Of a DNA stretch of 64,000 nt, positions 42,790-51,328 are shown piece by piece. The notes beneath the pieces are model-generated. The model saw only the letters and a list, made by a program, of their open reading frames with translations. It was not told the origin of the DNA and did no database searches. A program made the translations under genes and the position numbers. The stretch's first letter is position 1. Every line of letters begins with the position of its first letter. The DNA is from DASPTR01 sp964475545 (GTDB lineage Archaea > Thermoproteota > Bathyarchaeia > Bathyarchaeales > Bathycorpusculaceae). Location: positions 1 to 64,000 of the forward strand of contig CAYYXF010000001.1 in assembly GCA_964475545.1 (NCBI GenBank), read 5' to 3'.

Positions 42790-43182
42790 GTGACTCGCCC
42801 TATTGATGTTGGAAGTCTCCGTGTTGGAGGATACATGATTATCGATGGAGAGCCTTGCCAGATAGTGGACATAACAAAGTCGAAGCCCGGAAAACACGGT
42901 TCAGCCAAAGCAAGAATCGTAGCCATAGGCGTTTTTGACGGAGCAAAGAGGCAGTTTGTTAAACCCGTGGACTTGAACACTGAAGTACCAATAATTGACA
43001 AGAGGATGGGGCAAGTGTATGCGGTGAACCCTTCAGGCATTCAGATAATGGACCTTGAGACCTATGAGTATTTGGATGCTCCTTACCCAGAAGACGCGGG
43101 GTTGAAGGCGAAGCTTGTGCCCGGCGTTGAGATTGAGTACTGGAAAATAATGGGCAGAATGAAAATCGTGAGGAGCAAGTAG
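42790..43182 (+). CDS. Translation initiation/elongation factor aIF5A
   Basis: 130 residues. The hypusine loop SKPGKHGSAK places the modified lysine at residue 35. The N-terminal SH3-like and C-terminal OB domains (VYAVNPSGIQIMDLETYEYL) are complete. It relieves ribosome stalling at prolines. The start is GTG, no ATG lies upstream. Confidence 0.95.
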   Translation: MTRPIDVGSLRVGGYMIIDGEPCQIVDITKSKPGKHGSAKARIVAIGVFDGAKRQFVKPVDLNTEVPIIDKRMGQVYAVNPSGIQIMDLETYEYLDAPYPEDAGLKAKLVPGVEIEYWKIMGRMKIVRSK

Positions 43183-43318
43183 CACGTGCGCCATCGTTGA
43201 CAGCAAACGGGCTATGAACCTCGCCTGAGCTTAGCTTCCAAATTAAAGGAGCAATTTGAAACTCATATTTTGGGGAAAACGGAAAATATCATGACGAGTT
43301 GGCGACGGGCTTGATTCT

Positions 43319-43552
43319 CTACTCAGCAGTGTTTGCTTGCTTCTTTGGGGCATGTTCACTCCACCAGTCCCAGCCGAGCACTTTGAACCCAATATAAAGG
43401 ACCAGGAGCGTTACTCCCCAGCTTAAAGCGATAGCTGCTACCTGCAGAATTAGCTCTGCCAGAAACGCATGGCTGATCCAAGCGCTTAATGAGCACAGAC
43501 CTATCAGTATAAGAACGAACATGGTCACGTGGATAGCTCGTTCTCCAGGCAT
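43319..43552 (-). CDS. Small two-helix membrane protein
   Basis: 77 residues with two hydrophobic helices (TMFVLILIGLCSLSAWI and LQVAAIALSWGVTLLVLYIG) and a polar tail EHAPKKQANTAE. No family recognised. It stands alone between aIF5A and the sRNA region. Confidence 0.55.
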   Translation of the reverse strand: MPGERAIHVTMFVLILIGLCSLSAWISHAFLAELILQVAAIALSWGVTLLVLYIGFKVLGWDWWSEHAPKKQANTAE

Positions 43553-43650
43553 TTGGTCTCACTTGCTAAACGTTTACAGTTTAAGGTCCGTTCGCGTTAA
43601 AAGATTTGCCATCAAGGTTTATTTCATTGTGGCGCATAGCATGTTCTAGA

Positions 43651-43707
43651 GCCGATGATGCTAGAAGAGCCGTCTGACTTGTGACGATACTTATATGGGG
43701 CTGAGGC
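43651..43707 (+). ncRNA. Candidate C/D box sRNA (2'-O-methylation guide)
   Basis: All four boxes occur in the right order and spacing: C box GATGATG (43654), D' box CTGA (43674), C' box GTGACGA (43681) and D box CTGA (43701). The spacers are 13 bases between C and D', 3 between D' and C', and 13 between C' and D, and a GCC...GGC terminal stem closes it. Archaeal C/D sRNAs have exactly this design and guide rRNA or tRNA methylation with fibrillarin. Guides would be the bases before D' and D; targets are not known. Confidence 0.6.
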
Positions 43708-43879
43708 TTCAGCACATTGCTTCGTGCGGGCAGAGTCCAATCCATTTAGGCTCGTTTCACGGGGGGCGCCACGTCATCTTTGGAGAGGAACGTCCTACAG
43801 AGGTGCATGCTATGCGCTCGCAGTTGAGCCACTATCATGATTGAGAAAGAACTTGCGCTCAGGCCGCAGATTCTGGTAT
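43708..43879. other. Non-coding stretch between the sRNA candidate and hsp20
   Basis: No open frame over 30 codons fits. It contains a hairpin GTGCAT-GCT-ATGCGC (near 43802) and G-rich segments, so a structured RNA is possible, but I could not match RNase P, SRP RNA or any other known class. Confidence 0.3.
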
Positions 43880-44308
43880 TCAACTTCTGCGCTTACGTGG
43901 CAAGTGAACTTCTAAGATTCCTTTCTTGAGGCTGATTTTCATCTTGTCCATTTTCACAGGCACTGGAATGCGAGAATGACAGTGGAGTCTCTGGAATTCT
44001 CCTTTATGGTGTGTTATCCCCATTTCCTTGAAGGTCATTTTTCGTTTCATTTCTGCGGAAATTTCAAGTGTATCCTCATCCAGCGGTTTCACTTGCACCG
44101 TCTTCTCTTTTGTAAGAGGGAGGTCAACGGTCACCACGACTTCGGTCGGCGTCACTATCATGTCGCGGAGCGGCTCCATTGTGGAGGCTTTCTGGTTCCA
44201 GCTTGGCCTTTCCATTAGCCTCTCTCTCCGCCTTTCAAATTCCTTTTCCAAGTCGTCAAAATAGTCGTCAAAAAGATCCATGACTGAACGTTTTCTCTTG
44301 ATCGCCAT
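43880..44308 (-). CDS. Hsp20/alpha-crystallin small heat-shock protein
   Basis: About 142 residues. The alpha-crystallin domain runs from MIVTPTEVVVTVDLPLTK to KKGILEVHLPRK, where the conserved G-x-L (here GILEV) closes the fold. It is an ATP-independent holdase. A GGGAGGA Shine-Dalgarno lies 8-9 bases before the ATG at 44308 (MAIKRK), better than the ATG two codons earlier. Confidence 0.85.
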   Translation of the reverse strand: MAIKRKRSVMDLFDDYFDDLEKEFERRRERLMERPSWNQKASTMEPLRDMIVTPTEVVVTVDLPLTKEKTVQVKPLDEDTLEISAEMKRKMTFKEMGITHHKGEFQRLHCHSRIPVPVKMDKMKISLKKGILEVHLPRKRRS

Positions 44309-44322
44309 TATCATCTTCCTCC

Positions 44323-45066
44323 CTACGACACGTATACCGGTATGTCGTACTCTTGGGTCTTCTTCATTTTGGACATCTCTTCCTGAGTTCGCTTCATCAC
44401 ATCTCTAGCCTTTAGCCGTATTTCCTCACCTTTTTCCAAGAGTTTCGCAATGTCCACTTTTATTCCCGTTACCTTCGCCAAACCCTTCAGCACCTCCGCG
44501 GCCGCCTCCGGATCTGGATAGTTGACGAAACATTGTGCAAGTAGCGTCATTGCTGGTAAGCCTATTTGGGCACAACGCATGAGCATGATTGCCTGGGGGC
44601 CGACCAGGTAGCCTTCCAACAAGGCTTCAATGCCTTTGTCCTGAACCATTTTTAGCATTTCTGGAGTTGACGCGGCCGCAAACACCTTCAATTCCTTCGC
44701 ATCCTGCCTGTCTTGGATGGGTATACCGCTCAACGAAACCATCATCTTGACCTTCTTAGCCTTTCCCCAATCAATTAAAGCATCAATCACTGGATAGATG
44801 ACGTCCGCAGCTAATGGCATCTCAGAGACGGCCAGCAGAATATTATGGTTCCCAAAGATCCTTATGCTAGAATGAGGCAGTCCATCGTGTAGGACTATGA
44901 GCGGCGGCAGCAATTTTGAATCCATGTAGGCCACCTCGGCCAGGTTAAGCTCTTCCATCAAATGCGAGGCTGCTATCACTCCGACCAGTCCGACGTCTGG
45001 GAAACCGAAGAGCATAGTGGCCCCTTGTGGAATCTGCTTCTTTTCTATGATGTTAATCTCACTCAA
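44323..45066 (-). CDS. PAC2-family protein (proteasome assembly chaperone-like)
   Basis: 247 residues. LFGFPDVGLVGVIAASHLME and LPHSSIRIFGNHNILLAVSE are PAC2 blocks, as in archaeal PbaB-type chaperones. These help assemble proteasomal rings or related oligomers. The tail is coiled coil and Lys-rich. It is 8 bases from hsp20 on the same strand, consistent with a protein-quality operon. Confidence 0.82.
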   Translation of the reverse strand: MSEINIIEKKQIPQGATMLFGFPDVGLVGVIAASHLMEELNLAEVAYMDSKLLPPLIVLHDGLPHSSIRIFGNHNILLAVSEMPLAADVIYPVIDALIDWGKAKKVKMMVSLSGIPIQDRQDAKELKVFAAASTPEMLKMVQDKGIEALLEGYLVGPQAIMLMRCAQIGLPAMTLLAQCFVNYPDPEAAAEVLKGLAKVTGIKVDIAKLLEKGEEIRLKARDVMKRTQEEMSKMKKTQEYDIPVYVS

Positions 45067-45179
45067 ACGTGATTCCTCAAATACTTAGAAATGTGTTTGC
45101 TGTAAAAAGCTTATTGAGAGCAACCTTAAAGGGCAGAATACCTATCTAGAGACTTAGCACTTCAAGTCTGGAGAAAATC

Positions 45180-46514
45180 ATGGCAATAGAACATTTAGGC
45201 TCTTCTCTTTACGATGCGATAAAAAAACTCTTCAAAGCATCTGTTATAGACGAGGCTGCCGTCAAGGAGCTTGTGCGTGACATACAGAGGGCTCTGCTAC
45301 AATCCGACGTTAACGTCAAGCTTGTACTTGAGATTTCAAAGCGAATAGAGGAAAGAGCACTGAAAGAGAATGTTCCGCCAGGAATTTCGAGGCGTGAGCA
45401 TGTAATAAAAGTTGTTTATGAGGAGCTTACGAGATTTCTGGGAGAAAAAGCTGTCGCAGTAAAGTTTGAGCCCGGAAAAAGAAAGACAATCATGCTTGTT
45501 GGCATCCAGGGTTCCGGGAAAACAACAAACGCTGCCAAGCTCGCTAGATACTTCCAAAAAAGGGGTCTCAAATCCGCATTGATCTGTGCAGACACATTTA
45601 GGCCTGGTGCCTACGCGCAGCTTCAACAGCTGGCCAACAGAATAAACGTGCCGATATACGGCGATGTGAAAGCCAAAGACTCTCTGAAAGTGGTAAACGA
45701 AGGACTAAAACAGTTCGCAGACAAAGACGTGATAATCATAGACACTTCTGGTCGTCACAAAGAGGAACAGGAATTAATCAAAGAAATGAGAATGCTTGAG
45801 AACAATATTAGGCCGGATGAAGTAGTGCTAGTGATCGACGGAACAATCGGCCAGCAGGCACTGGCTCAGGCTGAAGCTTTCAACGAGGCAACACCAATAG
45901 GCTCAATTCTCGTAACGAAGCTGGATGGTTCAGCAAGGGGAGGAGGGGCGCTCTCAGCAGTTGCGGCAACTGGGGCACCTATAAAGTTCATCGGAACCGG
46001 AGAGAAAGTTGAAGACATCGAGCCTTTCGTTCCCTCCCGGTTTGTTGGGCGACTTTTAGGCATGGGAGACTTGGAGACTCTGCTTGAGAGAGTGCGTGAC
46101 GCAGAAGTTAAGGTTCCTCAAAAGAAGGCTAAGGCCATTCTCAGCGGCAAGTTCACGTTAACAGATATGTATGAGCAGTTTGAAGCCATGAAGGGAATGG
46201 GTACATTTCGAAAGCTTCTGAAAATGATACCTGGCATGTCTTATGACATACCCGAAGATATGCTAAACACCGCTGAGGGCAGGCTGGAAAAATGGCGTGT
46301 GATGATTCAGTCCATGACTCCCCAGGAAAAGGAAAATCCGAAGATCTTCAATGCCTCAAGGATGAAGAGAGTGGCCAGAGGTTCTGGAACAGGCGAGAAA
46401 GAGGTGAAGGAACTCCTGAAGCAATATGTAATGATGCGCCGTATGCTCAAGACTCTCAGGAGAAAGAAGAAGCTGCCCTTTTTTGGAAAAGGTATGCCTC
46501 TTGACTTGAAATAG
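45180..46514 (+). CDS. srp54: Signal recognition particle 54 kDa protein
   Basis: 444 residues with N, G and M domains. GTPase motifs are GIQGSGKTTNAAKLA (G1), DTSGRH (G3) and TKLDGSARGGGALS (G4 and following), and the M domain is Met-rich (MTPQEKENPKIFNASRMKRVA) with basic ends. It binds signal peptides and SRP RNA. It leads the conserved SRP54-Pus10-L21e order. Confidence 0.96.
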   Translation: MAIEHLGSSLYDAIKKLFKASVIDEAAVKELVRDIQRALLQSDVNVKLVLEISKRIEERALKENVPPGISRREHVIKVVYEELTRFLGEKAVAVKFEPGKRKTIMLVGIQGSGKTTNAAKLARYFQKRGLKSALICADTFRPGAYAQLQQLANRINVPIYGDVKAKDSLKVVNEGLKQFADKDVIIIDTSGRHKEEQELIKEMRMLENNIRPDEVVLVIDGTIGQQALAQAEAFNEATPIGSILVTKLDGSARGGGALSAVAATGAPIKFIGTGEKVEDIEPFVPSRFVGRLLGMGDLETLLERVRDAEVKVPQKKAKAILSGKFTLTDMYEQFEAMKGMGTFRKLLKMIPGMSYDIPEDMLNTAEGRLEKWRVMIQSMTPQEKENPKIFNASRMKRVARGSGTGEKEVKELLKQYVMMRRMLKTLRRKKKLPFFGKGMPLDLK

Positions 46515-46539
46515 TTGGAGAGGTCTAGAAGGTCCTTCT

Positions 46540-47880
46540 ATGAGTGTTCTGCAAGAATCGCTAAGAATGATCGAAAAATATCCTCTGTGCGATAATTGCT
46601 TGGGAAGACAGTTCGCCCTGCTCGGGCACGGAGTTGAAAATGGCGAACGTGGAAAATCAATAAAACTAGCCTTGACATTAGAGGCCCACAGAACGTCTCT
46701 CAGCAGCAAAGAGGCTGTGAAGATTCTTAAAACCCTCGCCACCAACGGTTTCTCAAGAACGGCACAAGAAATACTGCAGAAAATGAAGAAACGTGTCCCA
46801 AGCAAAAGCTTTCCGAAGAAATGCTATCTTTGCGAAGACAGATTCGAAGAAATTGAACGCATGGCAAAGAAGGCCCTAACAATGCTAAAGCCATATGAAT
46901 ACAGCAACTTCCTGGTAGGAATAGAATTGCCTATAGACGCGGCTGAGCGCGAGGACGAGTTCAAAGCCGAGTTCACAGTCGAGCATGGAGAGAGCATGCG
47001 AAACGAACTTGGACGACTGATAGGGAAGAGACTTGCCCAAGAAAACGGAAAAACTGTGGAGTTTATGAAGCCGGAAGTGGTTGTGCTTGTCAATCCATAC
47101 ACTGAGGCAGTGAAGCTCCAAGTGAACCCACTATTTGTCGCTGGACGGTACCGAAAGCTGGTCAGGAATATTCCACAATCAAAGTGGTTCTGCTCAGATT
47201 GCCGAGGGCGAGGCTGCGAAAAATGCAACTGGACTGGCAAGATGTATCCACAGTCAGTAGAAGAAATCATTGGAAAACCCTTCTTAGACGCGACAAGTGG
47301 TGTAACCTCGTCATTCCACGCGTCTGGAAGGGAGGATATCGACGCTCGCATGTTAGGAAATGGACGACCATTCGTAATTGAAATAACAAGGCCTAAACAG
47401 CGCTTCTTAGATCTTGAGAAGCTTGAGAAGGCCGTAAACGCCCATGGAAAGGGGAAGGTCAAAGTTTCAAACTTGGGGCTTGCAAACAAAGACGTTGTGA
47501 GAGGGTTGAAAAGGGCGGAATCAACACAGAAAGAATATCGTATGACTGTTGAATTCGAAAATGATGTCAGGGTCAAGGATCTGGATCTGTTGAAAGAGAA
47601 GCTAAAAAACTCCATGATCGCTCAGAAGACTCCGATTCGTGTTCTGCATAGGCGTGCAGATCTAACGCGGGAAAAGTACATATACGACGTGAATATAAAG
47701 AAACTCTCGCCCAAAAAGGTTGAGATGAAGCTACGTTGCCAAGGAGGGCTTTATGTTAAGGAGTTGGTGACTGGAGATGAAGGAAGGACAACGCCTAGCG
47801 TTTCAGAGATCCTCAAAAACAAGGGCAAACCCTCGAAACTTGATGTTTTGAACGTGATTATGGGAGATTCGGGAAGGTAA
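46540..47880 (+). CDS. pus10: tRNA pseudouridine synthase Pus10
   Basis: 446 residues. The N-terminal zinc site combines CDNCLGRQF and CYLCEDRF, a THUMP-like region is in the middle, and the catalytic Asp is in ASGREDIDARMLGNGRPF. It converts U54 and U55 in tRNA. It starts 25 bases after srp54 and ends 4 bases before L21e, all on the same strand. Confidence 0.93.
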   Translation: MSVLQESLRMIEKYPLCDNCLGRQFALLGHGVENGERGKSIKLALTLEAHRTSLSSKEAVKILKTLATNGFSRTAQEILQKMKKRVPSKSFPKKCYLCEDRFEEIERMAKKALTMLKPYEYSNFLVGIELPIDAAEREDEFKAEFTVEHGESMRNELGRLIGKRLAQENGKTVEFMKPEVVVLVNPYTEAVKLQVNPLFVAGRYRKLVRNIPQSKWFCSDCRGRGCEKCNWTGKMYPQSVEEIIGKPFLDATSGVTSSFHASGREDIDARMLGNGRPFVIEITRPKQRFLDLEKLEKAVNAHGKGKVKVSNLGLANKDVVRGLKRAESTQKEYRMTVEFENDVRVKDLDLLKEKLKNSMIAQKTPIRVLHRRADLTREKYIYDVNIKKLSPKKVEMKLRCQGGLYVKELVTGDEGRTTPSVSEILKNKGKPSKLDVLNVIMGDSGR

Positions 47881-47884
47881 AAAG

Positions 47885-48181
47885 ATGAGAGGGTCAAAGG
47901 GTTATCGTTCAGGTGCACGGCGACTACTGACAAAAGAACCTAGAGAGCGCGGGAAAATCAAGCTGAGCAAACTGCTGCAGGAGTATCAGCTTGGGAGCCG
48001 TGTTGTCGTTAAAATCGACCCAAGCGTCCAAAAAGGGATGCCGCATAGGCGCTATCACGGCAGAATTGGCACTGTAACCGAGAAGCGTGGACGAAGCTAC
48101 GTTGTGACCGTTTCCCAGGGAGACACAGTAAAGGAAATTATTGTCAGACCCGAACATCTGGAACCGTTCAAGGGTGATTAG
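47885..48181 (+). CDS. rpl21e: 50S ribosomal protein L21e
   Basis: 98 residues, strongly basic. KGYRSGARRLLTKEPRERGK and VVVKIDPSVQKGMPHRRYHG are the L21e blocks. It lies in the fixed archaeal order between Pus10 and RpoF. The stop overlaps nothing, with 1 base to the next ATG. Confidence 0.96.
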   Translation: MRGSKGYRSGARRLLTKEPRERGKIKLSKLLQEYQLGSRVVVKIDPSVQKGMPHRRYHGRIGTVTEKRGRSYVVTVSQGDTVKEIIVRPEHLEPFKGD

Positions 48182-48182
48182 A

Positions 48183-48521
48183 ATGTCGAAAGAAAGCGTT
48201 GCGGAAAAGAAGCTCACGCTTCCACAAGTCAAGAAGCTGCTGGAATCAGGCGGTGAAGAGAACTTGGATCAACTGCAGCGCCGAACGTTTGATTACGTGT
48301 CCAAATTTTCCAAAGTGAGCGTTGAAGCAGCCGAAAAATTGGTGGAAAGACTTGTAAGAGAATTCGGCTTGGAAGAGGAAGAGGCAGTCCAAATAGTCAA
48401 TTGCATGCCGAAGACAGTTGATGAGTTGAGAGTTTTTCTTGCTGGCGGTCGCAAGATTGTCGATGTCTCAATAATGAAGACCATCGTCAGCCTCCTGGAT
48501 GAACATCAAAAGGCGAAATAG
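48183..48521 (+). CDS. rpoF: RNA polymerase subunit Rpo4 (RpoF, Rpb4-like)
   Basis: 112 residues. The HRDC-like C-domain RLVREFGLEEEEAVQIVNCM and VDELRVFLAGGRKIVD are the RpoF pattern. It forms the stalk with RpoE. The ATG at 48183 directly follows the L21e stop; the upstream open frame lies inside L21e and is not used. Confidence 0.92.
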   Translation: MSKESVAEKKLTLPQVKKLLESGGEENLDQLQRRTFDYVSKFSKVSVEAAEKLVERLVREFGLEEEEAVQIVNCMPKTVDELRVFLAGGRKIVDVSIMKTIVSLLDEHQKAK

Positions 48522-48580
48522 CCAGAGCGGTGGTCTAGCAACCATTTTTTAAGCAACAAAAACGTAAGATAGAGGCTAAT

Positions 48581-49156
48581 ATGACCATGATGGAGAAGCG
48601 GTACGAAGAGTACGCTTACGTTTTAGATTTCCTGTCACACGGCCGCGCTGGAGTACGCCCAACTGGAAGAGCAGGGTATCGAGCGGGAGCTCTAGTTCAG
48701 TTGATGGGCGAAGAGTTCTTCACGCTGTTAGAAGCCTTAGTAAAGGACAGCGTAACGTTGAAGGCTCAGGACCGCGTCTACGTCGGAAAAGAACCGCGCG
48801 AAGAAATCACTTACATCATTGGCAGAATAGGATACGACGAGCTGACAGCCACCGCGAAGATGGAAATATCAGCAGTCATAAGCAGAATAGTACTGAGCCG
48901 CGAAAACTGGTTCATAAATTTCTTCAATAATGCAAGAGCAATAACGCCGAGAATGCACGCGTTGGAGCTGATTCCTGGAATAGGGAAGAAATACATGTGG
49001 CAGGCCATAAATGAACGTGAAAAAAGACCTTTTGAAAGCTATGATGATCTACAGAAACGCACAGAGCTGCCTAATCCTGTCAAATTGATAACCAAGAGAG
49101 TCATGGAAGAACTGTCAGGCGACAGCAAATACAGACTGTTCACAAGAGCCCAGTAG
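48581..49156 (+). CDS. DUF655 helix-hairpin-helix RNA-binding protein
   Basis: 191 residues, DUF655. The helix-hairpin-helix ALELIPGIGKKYMWQAINER and the family C-terminus YDDLQKRTELPNPVK are clear, as is the N-terminal EYAYVLDFLSHGR S1-like region. Found in archaea between rpoF and ksgA, exactly as here. Likely an RNA-binding protein of ribosome biogenesis; no activity known. Confidence 0.9.
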   Translation: MTMMEKRYEEYAYVLDFLSHGRAGVRPTGRAGYRAGALVQLMGEEFFTLLEALVKDSVTLKAQDRVYVGKEPREEITYIIGRIGYDELTATAKMEISAVISRIVLSRENWFINFFNNARAITPRMHALELIPGIGKKYMWQAINEREKRPFESYDDLQKRTELPNPVKLITKRVMEELSGDSKYRLFTRAQ

Positions 49157-49182
49157 TGTAGCCGAACTTGTCCACGAGTGAT

Positions 49183-50004
49183 ATGAGCCTCCTAGAAAGA
49201 ACGAAGCTTCTGCTTCGAAGATATCGAATCTCTCCGAACAAGCTACTAGGGCAAAACTTCATGATTGAGCCTTCAATTTTCCAAAGCATGAGTGACTATG
49301 TCTCATTAGACCAAGATGACGTGACGTTGGACATTGGCGCGGGTCTTGGCTTCCTCACACGTTTTCTGGCGGAAAAGTGTAGAAGTGTTTTAGCTGTTGA
49401 AGCAGACGGTAGGCTTGTGACGGTTCTACGCGAACAACTTCAGGATTTGCCGAAGGTTACAATAATCAAAGGTAACGTGCTCAAAATTCAGATTCCAGAA
49501 TTCAACAAAGTCGTGTCGATTCCCCCTTACCAGATTTCTTCGCGCCTTCTCTTGTGGCTCTTCAAAAGGAATATCGCCTCTTCAGTTTTGATCCTTCAGA
49601 AGGAGTTTGCGAATCGCCTAATGGCTCCAGTGGGAAGCGAAGACTATGGATGGCTAACAGTTCTCACATATTATAATACAGAGTGTGAGCGCTTAGATTT
49701 CGTGCCAAAGTGGGTGTTCTATCCACAGCCTGAAGTGGATTCGACCATCGTGCGCTTGAAGCCGAGAAAGCATTCACCTTTCGAGGTGACCAACGAAGCC
49801 CTGTTTACCAAGTTGGTGCAAAGCATTTTTGCTCAACGCAATAGAAAAGTCAGAAATGCTATTCGCCCGTTTCTGAAAGGCGTGCTCGCAAGAACTGACG
49901 AAGATGCTGAGACTATTGCTCAAAGGCTTCCGCATTGCAGTGAACGGGTGAGACAGCTGGCGCCAGAAGATTTCGGAGCGTTGTCTAATGCCATTTCCAG
50001 CTAA
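49183..50004 (+). CDS. ksgA: rRNA adenine dimethyltransferase KsgA/Dim1
   Basis: About 273 residues. LGQNFMIEPSIFQSMSDY, the SAM loop DIGAGLGFLTRFLAE, and SIPPYQISSRLL (the N-x-P-Y variant with Ile-Pro-Pro-Tyr) are the KsgA blocks. It dimethylates two adjacent adenines near the 16S 3' end. I prefer the ATG at 49183; a TTG at 49168 would add five residues. It overlaps the next gene by 17 bases. Confidence 0.92.
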   Translation: MSLLERTKLLLRRYRISPNKLLGQNFMIEPSIFQSMSDYVSLDQDDVTLDIGAGLGFLTRFLAEKCRSVLAVEADGRLVTVLREQLQDLPKVTIIKGNVLKIQIPEFNKVVSIPPYQISSRLLLWLFKRNIASSVLILQKEFANRLMAPVGSEDYGWLTVLTYYNTECERLDFVPKWVFYPQPEVDSTIVRLKPRKHSPFEVTNEALFTKLVQSIFAQRNRKVRNAIRPFLKGVLARTDEDAETIAQRLPHCSERVRQLAPEDFGALSNAISS

Positions 50005-50605
50005 ACAAGTGTTCTTTGCCGACTACGTCTTCAATGTCCCTGAGAATGTCTACGTGCCCGCCGAGGATTCATTTCTCTTTGCTGAGAACCTAGCGGTTGA
50101 ACGAGGCGACTACGTTCTTGACATCGGAACTGGATGCGGAATCTTGGGCATAGTCGCAGCAACGAACGCCGCCAAAGTTGTCGCCGTGGACATAAATCCC
50201 CACGCGATTAGGTGCGCAAAAGAAAACGCGAAGCTGAACAACATGATCGACAAGTTGCTCTTAATACAAGGAGACTTACTTTCCGCATTGAGAACAGAAG
50301 AAAGATTCGATCTGATCCTTTTCAACGCTCCATACCTTCCAGCAAGCCATACTAAACACGGATCTTGGCTTGAACGCGCTTGGGCAGGCGGAAAGAATGG
50401 CAGGCAAGTCATAGACAGATTCATCTGCCAATTGCCAGATCACATGATGCCTGACGGTCGAATCCTACTGCTGCAATCAACACTGTCCAATCTCAACAGA
50501 ACTGTGGAGAGCTTCAACGACGGGGGTTTGAAAACCCGAATTATCGCCTCACAGAATTTGCCGTTCTTCGAGTCAATAGCTCTGATCGAAGCAAGACACA
50601 GTTGA
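49988..50605 (+). CDS. HemK2-type protein (glutamine-N5) methyltransferase
   Basis: 205 residues. DIGTGCGILGIVAATNAA is SAM motif I and LILFNAPYLPAS is the catalytic NPPY-like motif with Ala for the first Pro. The archaeal HemK2/Mtq2 group methylates the GGQ glutamine of release factor aRF1. It overlaps ksgA, as in many archaea. Confidence 0.88.
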   Translation: MPFPAKQVFFADYVFNVPENVYVPAEDSFLFAENLAVERGDYVLDIGTGCGILGIVAATNAAKVVAVDINPHAIRCAKENAKLNNMIDKLLLIQGDLLSALRTEERFDLILFNAPYLPASHTKHGSWLERAWAGGKNGRQVIDRFICQLPDHMMPDGRILLLQSTLSNLNRTVESFNDGGLKTRIIASQNLPFFESIALIEARHS

Positions 50606-50636
50606 GCAATCTATTCAAGCTTGAAAAAGCATCGGG

Positions 50637-51245
50637 TTAATCAAGGATTTTCTGCATTCTCAACTCATCTCTCACTGGTAGTCCGCCGATGCCCGGCAGG
50701 ATCTGACCGTGCTTCTCTGCTATGACGTTTGGTTTTACAGCAAAAATCTGAAAGCCTAACGACTGGTAGAACGCTAAGGCTGGTAGATTGTCATTTGAAG
50801 TTGAAACCAACAGCTTCCTATTTCGTGATCCTCTAGCCTCTGCTTCAACCTTCCCGATCAAAGTATTACCAATCCCAGAACCCTGATATTCAGGTCGCAC
50901 GCCCAAGGCTATAATTATCAAGTTGTCCTCATCTTTAGCAAAAGAGACAAACCCCGCAGTCTTCCTGCCTATTTTTGCTACGTATGCTAGTTGCTCGGAA
51001 ACGTTGAATCTTCTGTCGAAGGTGAGCTGTTCCTCTTCTCCCCAAAATCGTCTGACGAACTCTCTGATCTCCTCTTTCTCTCTTTTTGACGAAAGCCTCT
51101 TAACAACATGCCTTGCCTTGTTTTTCGCTAAGCATGAAGGGCATATTATCCGCTGTTTTGCATGTCCTTCACATACAAGCGTGCCACAACCACCGCATCT
51201 GTAAACTGCGGCATTCCCGCAGTATTTGCAGTTCAATGGATTCAT
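50637..51245 (-). CDS. Zinc-finger plus GNAT acetyltransferase fusion
   Basis: 202 residues. Residues 5-40 form a treble-clef or AN1/HIT-like zinc finger (cysteines 6, 9, 17, 20, 25, His 28, cysteines 35, 38). Residues about 75-170 are a GNAT fold with the acetyl-CoA loop VRPEYQGSGIGNTLIGKVEA. The fusion suggests a targeted acetylation of protein or RNA-linked partners. Acceptor unknown. Confidence 0.75.
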   Translation of the reverse strand: MNPLNCKYCGNAAVYRCGGCGTLVCEGHAKQRIICPSCLAKNKARHVVKRLSSKREKEEIREFVRRFWGEEEQLTFDRRFNVSEQLAYVAKIGRKTAGFVSFAKDEDNLIIIALGVRPEYQGSGIGNTLIGKVEAEARGSRNRKLLVSTSNDNLPALAFYQSLGFQIFAVKPNVIAEKHGQILPGIGGLPVRDELRMQKILD

Positions 51246-51328
51246 CTTCTCTTCACTTGTTTTGTCGAAAAACTATATAACGTGAAAGGTTCAGTATTGT
51301 AGGAAAGCTTTGGGGGAGGTCTAACGCA

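Noticed and set aside
43708..43879. GGAGAGGAACGTCC near 43780 resembles the first conserved region of RNase P RNA.
   Set aside because: No matching 3' conserved region (ACAGAA-type) lies nearby and the gap is too short for a full RNase P RNA, so the similarity is probably chance.
48141..48182. Upstream extension of the rpoF frame.
   Set aside because: It lies within the L21e coding sequence; RpoF homologues start at the ATG at 48183.
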